The notes under the pieces were generated by a model, which was not told the DNA's origin, did no database searches, and worked only from the letters and a program-made list of their open reading frames with translations. The translations under genes were made by a program, and so were the position numbers. Shown here piece by piece: positions 24,761 through 36,200 of a stretch of 60,000 bases of DNA. The stretch spans positions 2,019,001 through 2,079,000 of the forward strand of contig WPIO01000065.1 of assembly GCA_009760855.2 (NCBI GenBank). The letters are read 5' to 3'. The DNA comes from Cristatella mucedo (lineage: Eukaryota > Bryozoa > Phylactolaemata > Cristatellidae). Positions within the stretch are counted from its first letter, which is position 1. Every line of letters starts with the position of its first letter.

Positions 24761-26118
24761 TTGAAGTGTGATTTTGTACCTATGGAGTAGATTGCAGTAT
24801 TGGCCAGGGCTACTGCAATCGATTGAAGCGAATAGCCGAGAACGGCAATTGAACGAGAACGGCCGTGCCAATGCAATTAAAATTCTTCTTGTGCAATTTT
24901 CGCAGAGTAAGGTGTCATATGCAATCAAAAACGAAGCTTTTCGATAAGGATTTCTTTCGCTGCATGGTGGATTGCGGTGGATTGCGGTATTAGCCTGGGC
25001 CACTGCGATCTTACTTCTGTGGACTTCGTGAGAACGCGTCAGCGGAATCACGCGAAATTTTCTGGGTACATGGTACGTGTAGCGTAGTTTGATATTCCAA
25101 ACTTTTTGGAGCTTTGCGCAGCTGATTTGTGGTGGATTTGACGGGAACCACAATGGAATGCGGTGGATTGTGGTGGATTGCGGTACAGGCATCCGGCGTC
25201 AAAGCTCGTTTGCATAAGTGAGCTTACGCAAAGGGACATGAATTTTGATGGACAGATACATTCGAACGTGTACTATAACATCGGTCAAAAATGTGAGTTC
25301 GGCAACGCTTACGTCTGGTCGTTGCTAACCATATTAGAGTGGATTGCGGTAATTTGTCAAATCCGACGGAAGAAAACATGAGGATGTGAAGCGCCGTGTC
25401 ACCATCATCGGCCGCAGCAGCAAACTGGAAGCAGGTGTGCTGTCAAGAAGCTAAGCTCAATTGAGATTAATAACGCAGAAAGCAAATTTTCGTTAATTCA
25501 CTTGATATTTGGCATCCACTTCATATCATTACTCTCCGAAATTCTTAGTCGCATTGAAGATGCTTGTCATGCGGGGCAGATCGTTGCGTTTCCACCACTG
25601 CCCTGACAGTGAAGGTACTTCTGATCGGTATTTGAATGACTAGGTACCGCCTGCTACCAAACCATCCTAAGTTGTCAAAGCTACAGATCCAATATATCTG
25701 CGAAACTATAGGCTGATCATCGTCTTGACGGTTCCTCTTGACTTCCTTTTAATTTACGAGTGAAAGTCTGCTGCGGTTTATTTAACGACGCATTACAGCT
25801 ATTAATTATCTGAAAATTACCCGACTGATAGCTCAGATTGAAATAAAACGCTTCTCTACCGACATTGCTAAACTGTTATGCACAATCAAACAGTTCACAT
25901 TTAGGGTCTATCGTAGTGTTTAAGCCTATGCTCACATAAATTCTAAAGCACTTATGCCCATACATTGATTTTGCAGACACTACAACAGTTGGAGATTACC
26001 GTCTTAAAGTTGAAGCAGAATCGACAACTCATGGTCAAGCGGGTAAGACGAAAAGGGATTTGCTCGCACACGATTTGGGTTGGACTGTAAGCGGTCCGTA
26101 TTGCAATCGCGCCAAGCT

Positions 26119-26260
26119 GCCGAGCTGGTTTGGCCTAGCGGTTAAGGTGCTCGCCCCGACCAAGGTCAGACTGAGGTCGTGGGCTCGAGCCCCGAGGCAT
26201 ATGTGAAGCGCCTGAATAGAGATTAAGTTCTCTTGGGGCGCTATATAAGTGAATTATATA
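26119..26260 (+). mobile_element. SINE-1 (tRNA-derived, LINE-A-like tail)
   Basis: The head GCCGAGCTGGTTTGGCCTAG contains an A box (TGGCCTAGCGG) and a B box (GGCTCGAGCCC). It is followed by GTGAAGCGCCTGAATAGAGA and TTAAGTTCTCTTGGGGCGCT, the LINE-A tail hairpin, and a TA-rich end. The site is empty in copy A near 6220. Confidence 0.85.
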
Positions 26261-26774
26261 AGCAAACATTCTCGATGACGCCTTGTTTACTTCTGACGTC
26301 AGCCTGGTCCCAGTGAGAGAGGCGCAGCTGATGCTCACGTAGTCCCGACTGGCGCTCGTGCCGACGAAGCGGTAGTTTAAGAAAGGGAGCTTCGCAAGCA
26401 CAACCACTCTGAAATACACGAGCGAAATCTGCTCAGCACGTAACTACTCCGCAAACGAGCCAGCAAAGCACTGCCGCAGAGGCAAGCAGGTCGATCGCGT
26501 CGAGGATTTTACGAATGGCGTGTACATAAGCGGACGAAAGTCAATTTTGGCCCGGGTCGACGTCTTTCCTATCCGGATCGTGCTCAGGAAGAGACGTCGC
26601 GCCGCTCTAAGTAAGCCCGTTTCTGTGGCAATGCGCGAGTGGAGAATGCTGGATTTACCGTTTGAGTACTGGAGCGATCTAAACGGCGACACGCCAAATC
26701 AATCGGCCGTAGCACGACGATCTCTATCGACCATCAGTGGTATACGAGCTACGATCGTTAGGAACGGGACGTGT

Positions 26775-26814
26775 AAAAATCCTGCCTGTGCCTTAGTCCA
26801 CAGGCAGGATTTTT
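26775..26814. repeat. Perfect 16-bp hairpin
   Basis: AAAAATCCTGCCTGTG at 26775-26790 and its exact complement at 26799-26814, with an 8-base loop. The corresponding site in copy A (about 6730) is not palindromic. Confidence 0.9.
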
Positions 26815-27141
26815 ATTCCGAGGTCACTGTTGGTAGCTCAAGACTGATGAAATGAGTTTGCCATCAAGATATGTGAGATCTTAACGTTGTTATATATTTT
26901 TGAAACCTTAAAGTTCAGTTGCGAAACAATGCGAGAAATGTCTACAGACCTGAAGCTCCCGAGACGCCAAATGGTAATGACTGTGCACCAACAAGTAGCA
27001 TTTAGTAACGCCACTGAACCGTAAGCGCAAAAATGTTGCGTGCAAATAGCTGCCGCAACTGCCCCAATTCGACTCGTTCGCGAAGCTCACCGTGATTCGC
27101 GTACCGGGCAGCGCGTCGCCCTGCCCGGCGCTCTCTCAGCC

Positions 27142-27284
27142 TATAAACAGATATTATTCATTTGCATAGCGCCCTAAGAGAATTTAATCTCTATTCACGT
27201 GCTTCACATATGCCTCGGAGCTCGAGCCCACGACCTCAGCCAGACCTTGGTCGGGCAAGCACCTCAACCGCTGGACCAAACCAA
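27142..27284 (-). mobile_element. SINE-1
   Basis: Complement of the same element: tail TAGCGCCCTAAGAGAATTTA first, then GGGCTCGAGCTCC-type B box and TTGGTCCAGCGGTTGAGGTG on the minus strand. Copy A near 7095 is empty. Confidence 0.83.
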
Positions 27285-28514
27285 CGTCGCGGCCAGGGCA
27301 GAAGTCATGTGCATGGATCTGGTTAAATAATTTTATGTCGCGGTGCTCCTACTGATTGGCACGACTATTTTATGATCGGTCTCTCATTCAAAGTCAGTCT
27401 GACCCTTGCAGCGCTTGGCTGAACTAGAATCTGTTGCCGTGCGTCTGCCAGGACAGCCCACAGCTGTGTTCACCGTGTTTATTGTATGTAAAGGCCTTGT
27501 GCGAAGGAGCCACTGCAGCGCTTTAGTAATATTTGTGAAAATTTGAAAGGCCACCCCCCCCCTGTCGCCCGGCTGAACGCCGAAGCCGCAGGAGACCGCC
27601 AAGTTTGAGCTCTACGAACGATCACGAGAGCTGCCGCCAGCTACGAAGCAATGCCGGCCACGCCTCTTTACTCCTTCTGTCCGCTCTGGCCACGACCGCT
27701 TGCGGTTGGGACGTCATTAGCGGTCGCTGTTGTTGAGCGAGAGTCGTAGCTGCACGTAGGCAGCTTTTTAAGTCCCCATCCCTCAGCACGTACCCATGTG
27801 GCAGCGCTCGGAAAGGGCTGGGTAGCGACCTTCGAAGAATTTACTGTAAAGGATACCTGCTCAGCGAAAGCCGGCAGCCCGATTAACGCTCTAGCACAGC
27901 GGAAATTTATTGTAGCAATAGAAAATAAAGGAACCTGCTCGTCGTCAAGATTTTATAAAGCGCGATCTCCACCGTCTGAGGCAAGAGAGTCGCACCAACG
28001 AAATCATTTCGGAGAGAAGGCTATTACCGGCAGGCAGTCTGGCAGCATTGTAGGCAGCCAATGTCCAAAGTCGAAAACACGCGGGGGGAGGGCGAGGGGA
28101 GGCCTACGCGACGCCGCTGAGCGGGCCAGCTAGATCATTGCAGGGAACTGTTTCCTGGGATCCGCCTACACAGACCTGGCCTAACTAACCTATTGGCGCT
28201 GCTATATATTCAGCGGCAGGATCCATGGGGCAAATCAGCCGCGGGAGTGGCTAGTTCGGGACGACTGAAAAAACAGGATGAGATAAGATGATTCGACTTG
28301 GTCGCGTTTCGTTGGCAGCTGCCCGGCTGCTGTTTGCCTCGCTTGCTCTGGGCCAACGCCGCTTCTTCTAACGTGGGCACGGTTTAAAGCGAACTGCCAT
28401 GGCGTGGGCTCACTCTTCGTCTGAGCTTTCCCGGCCGCCAGCTTCATCTGCTGCCGCTTCAACAAAACGGCATTGAAAGTAGCGGCGGCCGATATCACCG
28501 ACTTGGAACAAGTT

Positions 28515-28665
28515 GCCGAGCTGGTTTGGCCTAGCGGTGAAGGTGCTCGCCCCGACCAAGGTCGGACTGATTTCGTGGGCTCGAGCCCCGAGGCATATGT
28601 TAAGCGCCTGAATAGAGATTAAGTTCTCTTGGGGCGCTAAATAAATGAATTATATATTTTTTTTT
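28515..28665 (+). mobile_element. SINE-1
   Basis: Head GCCGAGCTGGTTTGGCCTAG, the same boxes, and a tail ending TATATATTTTTTTTT. It is inserted between GAACAAG and AAGCAAC; copy A reads GAACAAGGCAAC at 8536-8547. Confidence 0.86.
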
Positions 28666-29931
28666 AAGCAACGTCGAAGCTGGCAGGGAAAACGGTGCGT
28701 GCGGTGCCGACGCCGCACAGGTTCCAAGCAACGCTACGCGCCGCTCGCGGGATGACGAGCGCGCGATCGCACACTCGCTGCGCTCAGGTTCGGGTCACGT
28801 GGTTGAGCCGCGAGCCCCGGACAGAGCGGCCCGACCCGCTTTCATTTTTTATCTACCCCTGACTGCGCAGTCCGCGGACCGTGCTCTCGTGAGCATGGTA
28901 GCACCCGTTCGAGCGGCTTGTCCAATGTCGACCGCATCTATTCGCAGAGACCGAGCTGCACACGTGGTCGACCGCCACGACGTGACGACGCTGAGCAGCT
29001 CGCCGACAATTCGAACACTCGTCTAGCTGCACTGTAGGACGGGACGGCTGAGCTCGGCACGCGGTGACACAATTCAGTGGATCCCGCTCTGTCATCTGCG
29101 CTCACGACGTCCGGACCCAGGCTCAATGCATAGACGCACCATCGACAGCTCTCATCTCAGAATCGACCAGCCTCCATCTCAGATCCCAGTCCGAACGATT
29201 CTGACGAGCGAGCCGAGCTGACGTGCAACCCGGCGCGCGGCCACTGCACCAAGTTGGGCTCGCTGCCGGCGCGCTGAGAAGTCGTAAAAGCTCGCCATCG
29301 CAGCCATCGCTGCAGCGAGTTGCGGTTTCTCGCCGAAGTCTCGCTGTCGCGCGCGCAGTCGCCGTTCACCGGCTAGCGTTCTTGGTCTCGTGCGGCGAAC
29401 TGGAGAGGAGATTTGCCCTGCTTGCAGTTTTACGTGTAGCGTCCGCATACAATAAACAGATGGCCCCACCGCCGCCGTTCGCCCTAGGAACTAGAGCGGC
29501 TAACACTTGCCCCGCCACCTCTGTCGAAAGGTAGGGTGTGCGGCTGAAGCATCGAAGCAGCCAATTTCCGCTCGACGAAGACAGCATACATCCACCATCG
29601 GAACAGGAAACAGCACACTGAAAATTTGGAGCTCCACAACTAAACGAATTCACATAATAACTCAACGAGGATTCGAGTTTTCGCTTGCATCTGAATTTTA
29701 TAGCTGAATTGTGGATTCCCGAGCTATAGAAAAATCATTTTACATTATCTACAGCACCTGCAACAAGCGCACTCATAGTTGAAATTGACCGATGAGCTGG
29801 CTGTTAATTGATGCGTTATTTAACAACATACACATGTAAGGGCTGCATCGATTATTTCTACGCGTAGCGAATGAAAATTAAGGACCTGGCCTGAACTTGC
29901 AGTTTTAGGTGAGCAGTGGTGGCACACTAGG

Positions 29932-30062
29932 TTAAGCGGTTTCTCGTCATGACCTACGTTCCGAGGTCCAGTGTTCGAAACCTATTGCGGGCGATTATGT
30001 ATTGCCGCTGTGGGCTGTGACAATTGCCTTAAGGCTTTTCTGCCGCTTTTAAAACTGAGGCT
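29932..30062 (+). mobile_element. SINE-2
   Basis: GTGGCACACTAGGTTAAGCG (A box) and AGTGTTCGAAACCTATTGCG (B box) are followed by GCTTTTCTGCCGC. Confidence 0.7.
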
Positions 30063-30689
30063 GATAAATTCGCGGGTATTTTTTATTTGAGTGACGGTCC
30101 TCTATTTTGAGATTCACTCCATCAGATTATTCGCACCGCTACACACTTTTACACACGGTTTTTAATTTCTTAGTTCAATTTCTTCACTTTGATTTGGATG
30201 TATTCTCTTGTCCGAGGTTTTTCCTGCGGGCAGATTGCACTTCCTCTATTTAGGTGAGTCCAATCGGAATTGTACGCCAAGCTCTCATGACTGGTAGAAA
30301 AATCAAGGTTGAACTCCACGCGAGGCTTTTTGCCAACATCGATGCAAATATTAGCATAAATTAATTAACTAATTAAGCTGCTCATCAAATGCTATGATCA
30401 CGCTATTCAATAGTTGACTATTTGAATTGTTTGTATATGTTTAAATGTTCACTAAGAGTGGTTATAATTGCGAAGGGTCTTATGTGTTCTATTTAATCAG
30501 TTTGAAACTTTGCGTATTAAATTAGCACTTATTCGTTAAAATGTATACTCAAGATTGTATATGCAGTGGCAAGTGCTATTGCTTTTAATGTGCTTGTTTT
30601 CCAATAGACCGATTCATGCATGATTTCTTGTCGCACTGGTTTAAGCAAGTGATATAGGTGCTTGCCCAACCGAGATCTAGGTGAATGTG

Positions 30690-31300
30690 TTCGATATTAA
30701 TAATAATAGTTATAATACACTTGATATCGTGCCCTCAGATAAAAATCTCTTTCTAGGTGCTTTGCATTTGCTGCAAAGGAAGCATGATCGAATGGTTAGT
30801 GGTATCACGGTCGATAAGAGATAATATTAACATGTTTAAGGATGACATGCACAGGGTCAGCATGCAAGTTTGGTTAGTGGCAGCATGCAAAGTGTCAGCT
30901 CGCATAAACGCGTAAAGGACGAATCACAGCGACCCAGTAAATGCTCTGAAAAATAGGCTCATCTTTAGTTTCTTTTTAAATGTGAACAAGTCGATGAATG
31001 TCGTGACGGAAGTCGGGAGTGAGCTCCAGGCTTTAGAAATATACTAACTAAATACGCTGTCTCCAAAGGATTTGAGGTTTGTGCGATGTATAGGTAAACA
31101 GTTAGTTTCCGAAAAGTGAGTGGTACAATGCTTAGCCTGACGGGGGAGTAGATCTGATATGTAGTCTAGAGCCAAAGAATCAAGGGACCAAAAAGTGAGC
31201 AAGAAAATCTTGAAGTCGATGTGTTGCTTGACTGGTAGCCAGTGCAGGTTGGCGAGAAGTGGTGCGATGTGGCAACTGCAACGGCCGATGACGAAATAAA
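30690..31300 (-). pseudogene. LINE family A 3' portion
   Basis: Degraded (ATT)n and a hairpin tail (about 30700-30780) are followed by the conserved 3' UTR (GCATGCTGACCCTGTGCATG complement) and coding remnants: HIAPLLANLHWLPVKQHIDF, LTFWSLDSLA, then TNLKSFGDSVFS. The frame is broken, and the copy is 5'-truncated at about 31300. Confidence 0.85.
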
Positions 31301-32429
31301 CCTGCGACCGGGGAGTCCCCTCGAGAGCCGATGCTGGCAACACTGCGTCCAGATATTTGTCTCTGGCCAGTGCCCTTAGGAAACCATGGTTCTTGTTGAT
31401 GGGGAATGAGATGTCAAGAGAGAAGACATGGATGCGGCATGCGAATGGTAAGCCTACGGAGCCAAGACTTTGAATAATGTAGCTCTACGCTAAAAACGTA
31501 ACCGCTCCACTCAGCGTCATATTGCACCCCATTAAGCATGTCATTTTTTGTTCCTCGTGCTTGCAATGCGTACATTTGCAAAAATGCACGCTACAGATCG
31601 AGATCATTTCGTATGCTTTTGCATGCTTATTTTTGCACGGTAATCGTTTGCTCTTTGGTTCTTATCAAATCAGGATACCAAGCATGGCATTTACTTTAAG
31701 CTATAATTGCTTCTTTTGAACTGATTCATTTTCAAGCGAAGTATAATTTATTATCACTGCCTTCACGAGGCTGCTACATACAGTTCCTGCATTTCATTAT
31801 ACGCTGATTGTTCGGTCTATGCAAATTTCAGTGCTCGACAATGAAACGTGTCTAGTCTGGATCACTCAGGACAACGGCACATATCTAATGTAAAGCGCTC
31901 AGGAGAGGATTAGTGCTTGCGACTAGTGAATGGCATTTACGGTGACAACGGTAACGGTATTGACATGGAATATACTTGACTGAGAGCTGCCATATTCTTT
32001 CGTTTGACTGGTGCGGATGACAGAACATTAATAAACGCTAGCTCGAACCATGAGGATGGGCGCTAATTATGTCCTGAATGCTAGAAAAAAGCAACTAAAA
32101 CGACGGGGTAATGAATTTAAATTCAAAAGCTAAATCAGTTTACGCTAAGCAGGAAAGGCTTTACTAGCACTCAGTGCCCGTTCGAATTGACGGGAACGTG
32201 AAAGGAAACCCCCGACCTCAAGGGCATTTACGCTGGTGTCGAGCTACTAGAGCTTGTGAAATCTGCTTGCAACGCTAGGATGCAATCCATCAAAACGCGG
32301 GATAAAACTGTGAAGAGCTTCTTGCAATAAGCTTATACAATAAGCCTACCACTCTTTAAAAGTGGTACAATTCTTGCGCGTTACGGCCCTCTAGAGGGTA
32401 GTTTAACACCTCTTGGAAATGTGACTGAC

Positions 32430-32432
<3 letters not shown>

Positions 32433-32519
<87 letters not shown>
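32433..32519. repeat. (GA)n microsatellite
   Basis: Uninterrupted AG run of about 87 bases. Confidence 0.95.
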
Positions 32520-32521
<2 letters not shown>

Positions 32522-33208
32522 AAACTAGTGCCATACATAACACAGAATCGCGAAGAATGTGCACTGTGTGTGGATTGTAGTCATCTCCGCGAGGGTTGCG
32601 GAAATATCTGTTGGCTCAATGCAACCAGAATTTTGATAACAAGCTCCTCACAAGACTGCCGTCTACACCTCGAACGCAGCAGCAGTTAGTTAACCGTTTA
32701 AATCATAGCTTACGTACGACAGCTACCGCCCGCATAGGGTAAACACATCTAAACCGGTTTATGGCAAAGCGGATACGTCGGCGTGTGGAGATATTTCAGC
32801 AGGAATTATAGTGCATCCACTACAACTAGCCTTTTACTACGGAAATCTTGACGGCCGTGAGTCTTTCGAAGCTAATTCCGGAAAGATTTTCGTGTTGCAT
32901 ATAGACTTACGACGTGCTAGCGTTTGTATCCGAAATGGTGAGATACAAGTACAAAAGCTTTCGGCGATGCTTTGAACTTTTAACCCTGTACGGCGCGTAC
33001 CCAGATTACTCAGCATTGTCGGCGAATTTCGCAAAAATCGCACTGCCGTAGTGGCGTCGCAAAAGAGAGGAACTGTAAGCACATTGCGAAGTTACTTCAA
33101 GCTAGCCCCCCCTGCCAATAGGACTTTTGGAGAAACAAAATTAGGACGGCTTCGGTGTGCGTTGCAGGACCATCAGGTAAACGACACGCATTTTTGCCAG
33201 TGAAGGCA

Positions 33209-33214
33209 TTTAAT
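33209..33214 (-). terminator. Candidate polyadenylation signal ATTAAA of the ependymin-related gene
   Basis: ATTAAA on the minus strand lies about 20 bases after the TAA stop. It is a known variant of AATAAA. The spacing is short but possible; no cleavage site can be proved from sequence. Confidence 0.35.
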
Positions 33215-33233
33215 TTTGCAATCATTGACTATT

Positions 33234-36200
33234 TTAATTGCACAGGATAGATGGAATGAAAACGTTGGGATCCTTTATTCCAATTGTCAGGTCGATGAAT
33301 CTACAATGTATGAGAACTAATCAGAAGCGTTGGTTAAATGCATTTCTACTTTACTTTTATTACTAGGATAGCTTCATTTCTAAATATGCCCACCAAGTCA
33401 TAAAAGCGGAGAATATTTAGTTCTTTAATAGATTAAGGCTAAAGTGGCAAGCCTGAGAGTAAGCAGTGCCTGGCATTCCGCTTGAAGCCAAGCAAACAAG
33501 CTAACAAAGCACATCTAGCAGGTTCCGGCTATCCTATGCTCTGGAAAAGACAGGCAGAGGCAAGATGGACTCCCTTTACGATCGTCTCCACAACCAGTGC
33601 TAGGCATAGTGTACGCTTTACCTGATTGAGACTCGACCAATATTCCTGTCTTGGTAGATGTCCAGGATGGGCAAACAGTGCGGCAGGGTAAACTCGCCAA
33701 ACCAGTAGAAATCTGCGGATGAGCACACATCACATCCTTTCAATAAATCTGCGTACGTGTAATATACTTAGATCATTTCGAAATGCTTTGCTAATTAGCT
33801 GCTGCCGCTATTTCTTCCACGGTCTGAAAGCGTTCGCGCCGGAGCCAACTTGAACCTGGAGTCTGTAGCTCCCAGAATGTGACCAAGACGCCTTCGAAAG
33901 CCGCTCCGATGTAGGCTTCGCCCCTACTCGTGGGGTTCCTCAGAACTTTCGAAGGGTCTGAATGAGTCACTGATGGTTTTAGTTGTGCAATACTTGTTTT
34001 TCAGGTCGACCGTATACCGTCTTCTCTGCATAAGACTAGCTGAGATGTATATTTCTCTATCTAATTCTGATTTTCAAATACTGAAACGCAAGGCTCAACA
34101 GGAAGCCACACTTAGCATTGCTTAGGCAGCGTGAGATTACCTCCTGGTGCAGATTCAATATATCAGTGTAGATTGCAGTAGTGTTACCCTGCTTGACCTT
34201 CTCGACGATACGCACCCTCTGCCCCAGTTTGTCGTATGACAGTCTGGCAACTACAGTGATTTCATCAACCCGATCTTCCTGCGATAGAAAACGAATGATA
34301 GCGAACACGAAATGACCTGAAGCTAAAGGCGTTAATATTATCAAATTCGGAATAACAGCTCGAAGATATCAATAATCTGTCATGGTGCATGACCTGATGC
34401 GTGCGCCAAAAGGTGAGGGAACGGCCAGAAAATAGCCTCGGTCACCCGTCAGCAAATTAGGTGCCAGCGTTTGGCGGACATGCATAGATATCCTTTCCAT
34501 AGCTGCCCCTTCGTGCCCGGAGTGAGCAGGTGTTCGGATTGCTTCTCGGAGTCACTCGTCATATTTAGGTAACTCACTAATTCCTAACGAAATAGTAATT
34601 AAACTCAGCTAGAAGCTCTCCTCGTACGGCGAAAACAGCAATTGTATTTACCTAATAAGTTTACTAGAAACGCATTTTATATAATGTTCTAGGAGAGCAT
34701 ATTATATATTTAGGCACTTCATATATGCTCTACATGGTTACATGTGAAGGATGTCTGTCAACTGGCCGATGAAAAAAAGCACAGTTTCGGCAGGCATAAG
34801 TACACAAGAGACAGTTCACACTGACTGAGTTAATGCAAGGAAGAGCAAGTAGGTTTTTACATTCTTTAACAATTTCAATTTGGAGATAAACTCACGTCAG
34901 TCGAGAGTGAGGTCAGGTTTTTGGAGCGTGGAGGCTGAGTGCACGATCTCCACGCGATTTCAGGTTGGCTTCAAGGTCAGGTAAACTACTGAGCCAGATG
35001 AGCTAGAAGCAGGATGACAAGCTTGCAAACGCATGATCTCGGATTGCTATGTCGGAGCAAGAGAATAAAGATACCTAAAAGTGAGTGACATAACCTCCTA
35101 TTCAAAGTTCTGGATTGGTAGCCCATGCAGATAAATCATAAGTGTGGAAATATTGAAATTGGGTCACGGACGGGGATATAGTTCTTGCTGCCGTATTTCA
35201 CACCACCTGTAGACGCTGTAGACTGCCACAGTGTGCTTGCCGTAGGCACCCTAAAAGAGAATCGAGTCATTGTGCAGTATTCGCACAGAATGCAGCTCCA
35301 GCTTTAAGTGTGCTATAGAAAACTATCTAGCGGTGCACCCACGTAGTCGACGTGACAATGTGGAATTATAGCCAATGATACAGTAACGTAAATTACTTAA
35401 AAGCCGAAGTGCCGTCCGACACTTCCAGATTTCTAAGCTTGCAGTAGCCTGCACTTGCTTCCAAGCGATCCGTCATATTTCCGCGTTGAAGACGGCCCGC
35501 TGTCAGTGCTAGGTAAGTTTTGAAGCTTTTGCGTCGTTTGGCCGTCTTACTAACTTTCTTTCCCTAAATGTTTTCCCCTTGTTTGGCTCTGAACGAACTC
35601 AAGTCTTCCCACAATCCCCTTGTAATCCTTATTATTACACGGTGATTATGCCTGAAGCATCAAGTTGTGCGTCCGACTTTCCTCCGAACACTGAAAGTGC
35701 CTCATAGCATGGTCCCACGAAGACTCTATAAGCTTCGGGGTCGATTAAATACAAACAGGCTTATTCGCAAACAAAACATTGCGCTCTCGTACACTCGTTT
35801 TTCTGATTTTTTCTTCTCCAGCACTAAATCAAATTATATTTCTTTTTCCGGGTCTTTGGATGCACTCTAACCGTCCAGTGAAACGTAAAGAAATGTCAGC
35901 AAAGAGGGTCCTACCTCACGATGCGTCCGGCAAATAAGCTAAAGTGCTAATTACAATCATCTTGTCACGTCCAATCTCTGGAAAGGATTCACTGCCGACT
36001 CAAACTTGAACAAAGAATAATCTGCTGCCAGAAGAAGGACTAGAGTCTTAGATAAGAGCATGCGACTTCATACTAAGCGCGATGGTGGCTCAAACTGTAA
36101 CATATGTATTCTACCTCCGCAGTAGGTTTTTGCTTTAATTCATATTCTCCTTTAATACGCGAGAACCATTGAAAGCATTCTACGACGCTCGCCACGCCAC

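Larger units (their letters stand above)
21551..25365. mobile_element. Foldback-type element with about 600-bp inverted arms
   Basis: The left end CGGGTTCGACGAATTACCGC and the complement of the right end CGGATTTGACAAATTACCGC match. The similarity continues for about 600 bp (21551-22150 against 25365-24785), including CATCAAATTTCATG and AAGTTTGGAATATCAAACTA in both arms. Flanks TCCGAAG (left) and ACGGAAG (right) look like a worn 7-bp target duplication. Copy A of the host segment shows the joined empty site at about 5440. There is no transposase frame, so it is nonautonomous. The centre is a repeat array, not a gene. Long arms with internal repeats recall foldback/MULE-like elements, but the family is unassigned. 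Confidence 0.72.
21305..29720. repeat. 4.3-kb dispersed segment, copy B, with four insertions
   Basis: Same order as copy A, interrupted by the foldback element (21551-25365) and three SINE-1 copies (26119-26260, 27142-27284, 28515-28665). The 8321-8380 ten-base repeat of copy A is absent here. The copies look roughly 80-90% alike by eye in their better parts. Confidence 0.8.
31301..33230. other. Spacer downstream of the ependymin-related gene
   Basis: It holds the (GA)n tract. A plus-strand frame without ATG at about 32715-32958 is open but unrecognised. Otherwise nothing is seen. Confidence 0.4.

Noticed and set aside
32715-32958. Plus-strand open frame without ATG (..FYYGNLDGRESFEANSGKIF..)
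   Set aside because: About 80 stop-free codons are expected by chance in 60 kb; there is no family match and only weak splice sites.
33924-33946. A 23-base micro-intron in exon 4 that would remove the stop
   Set aside because: A GT and an AG exist, but removing 23 bases leaves the wrong frame for GEAYIGA; a one-base difference explains it better.
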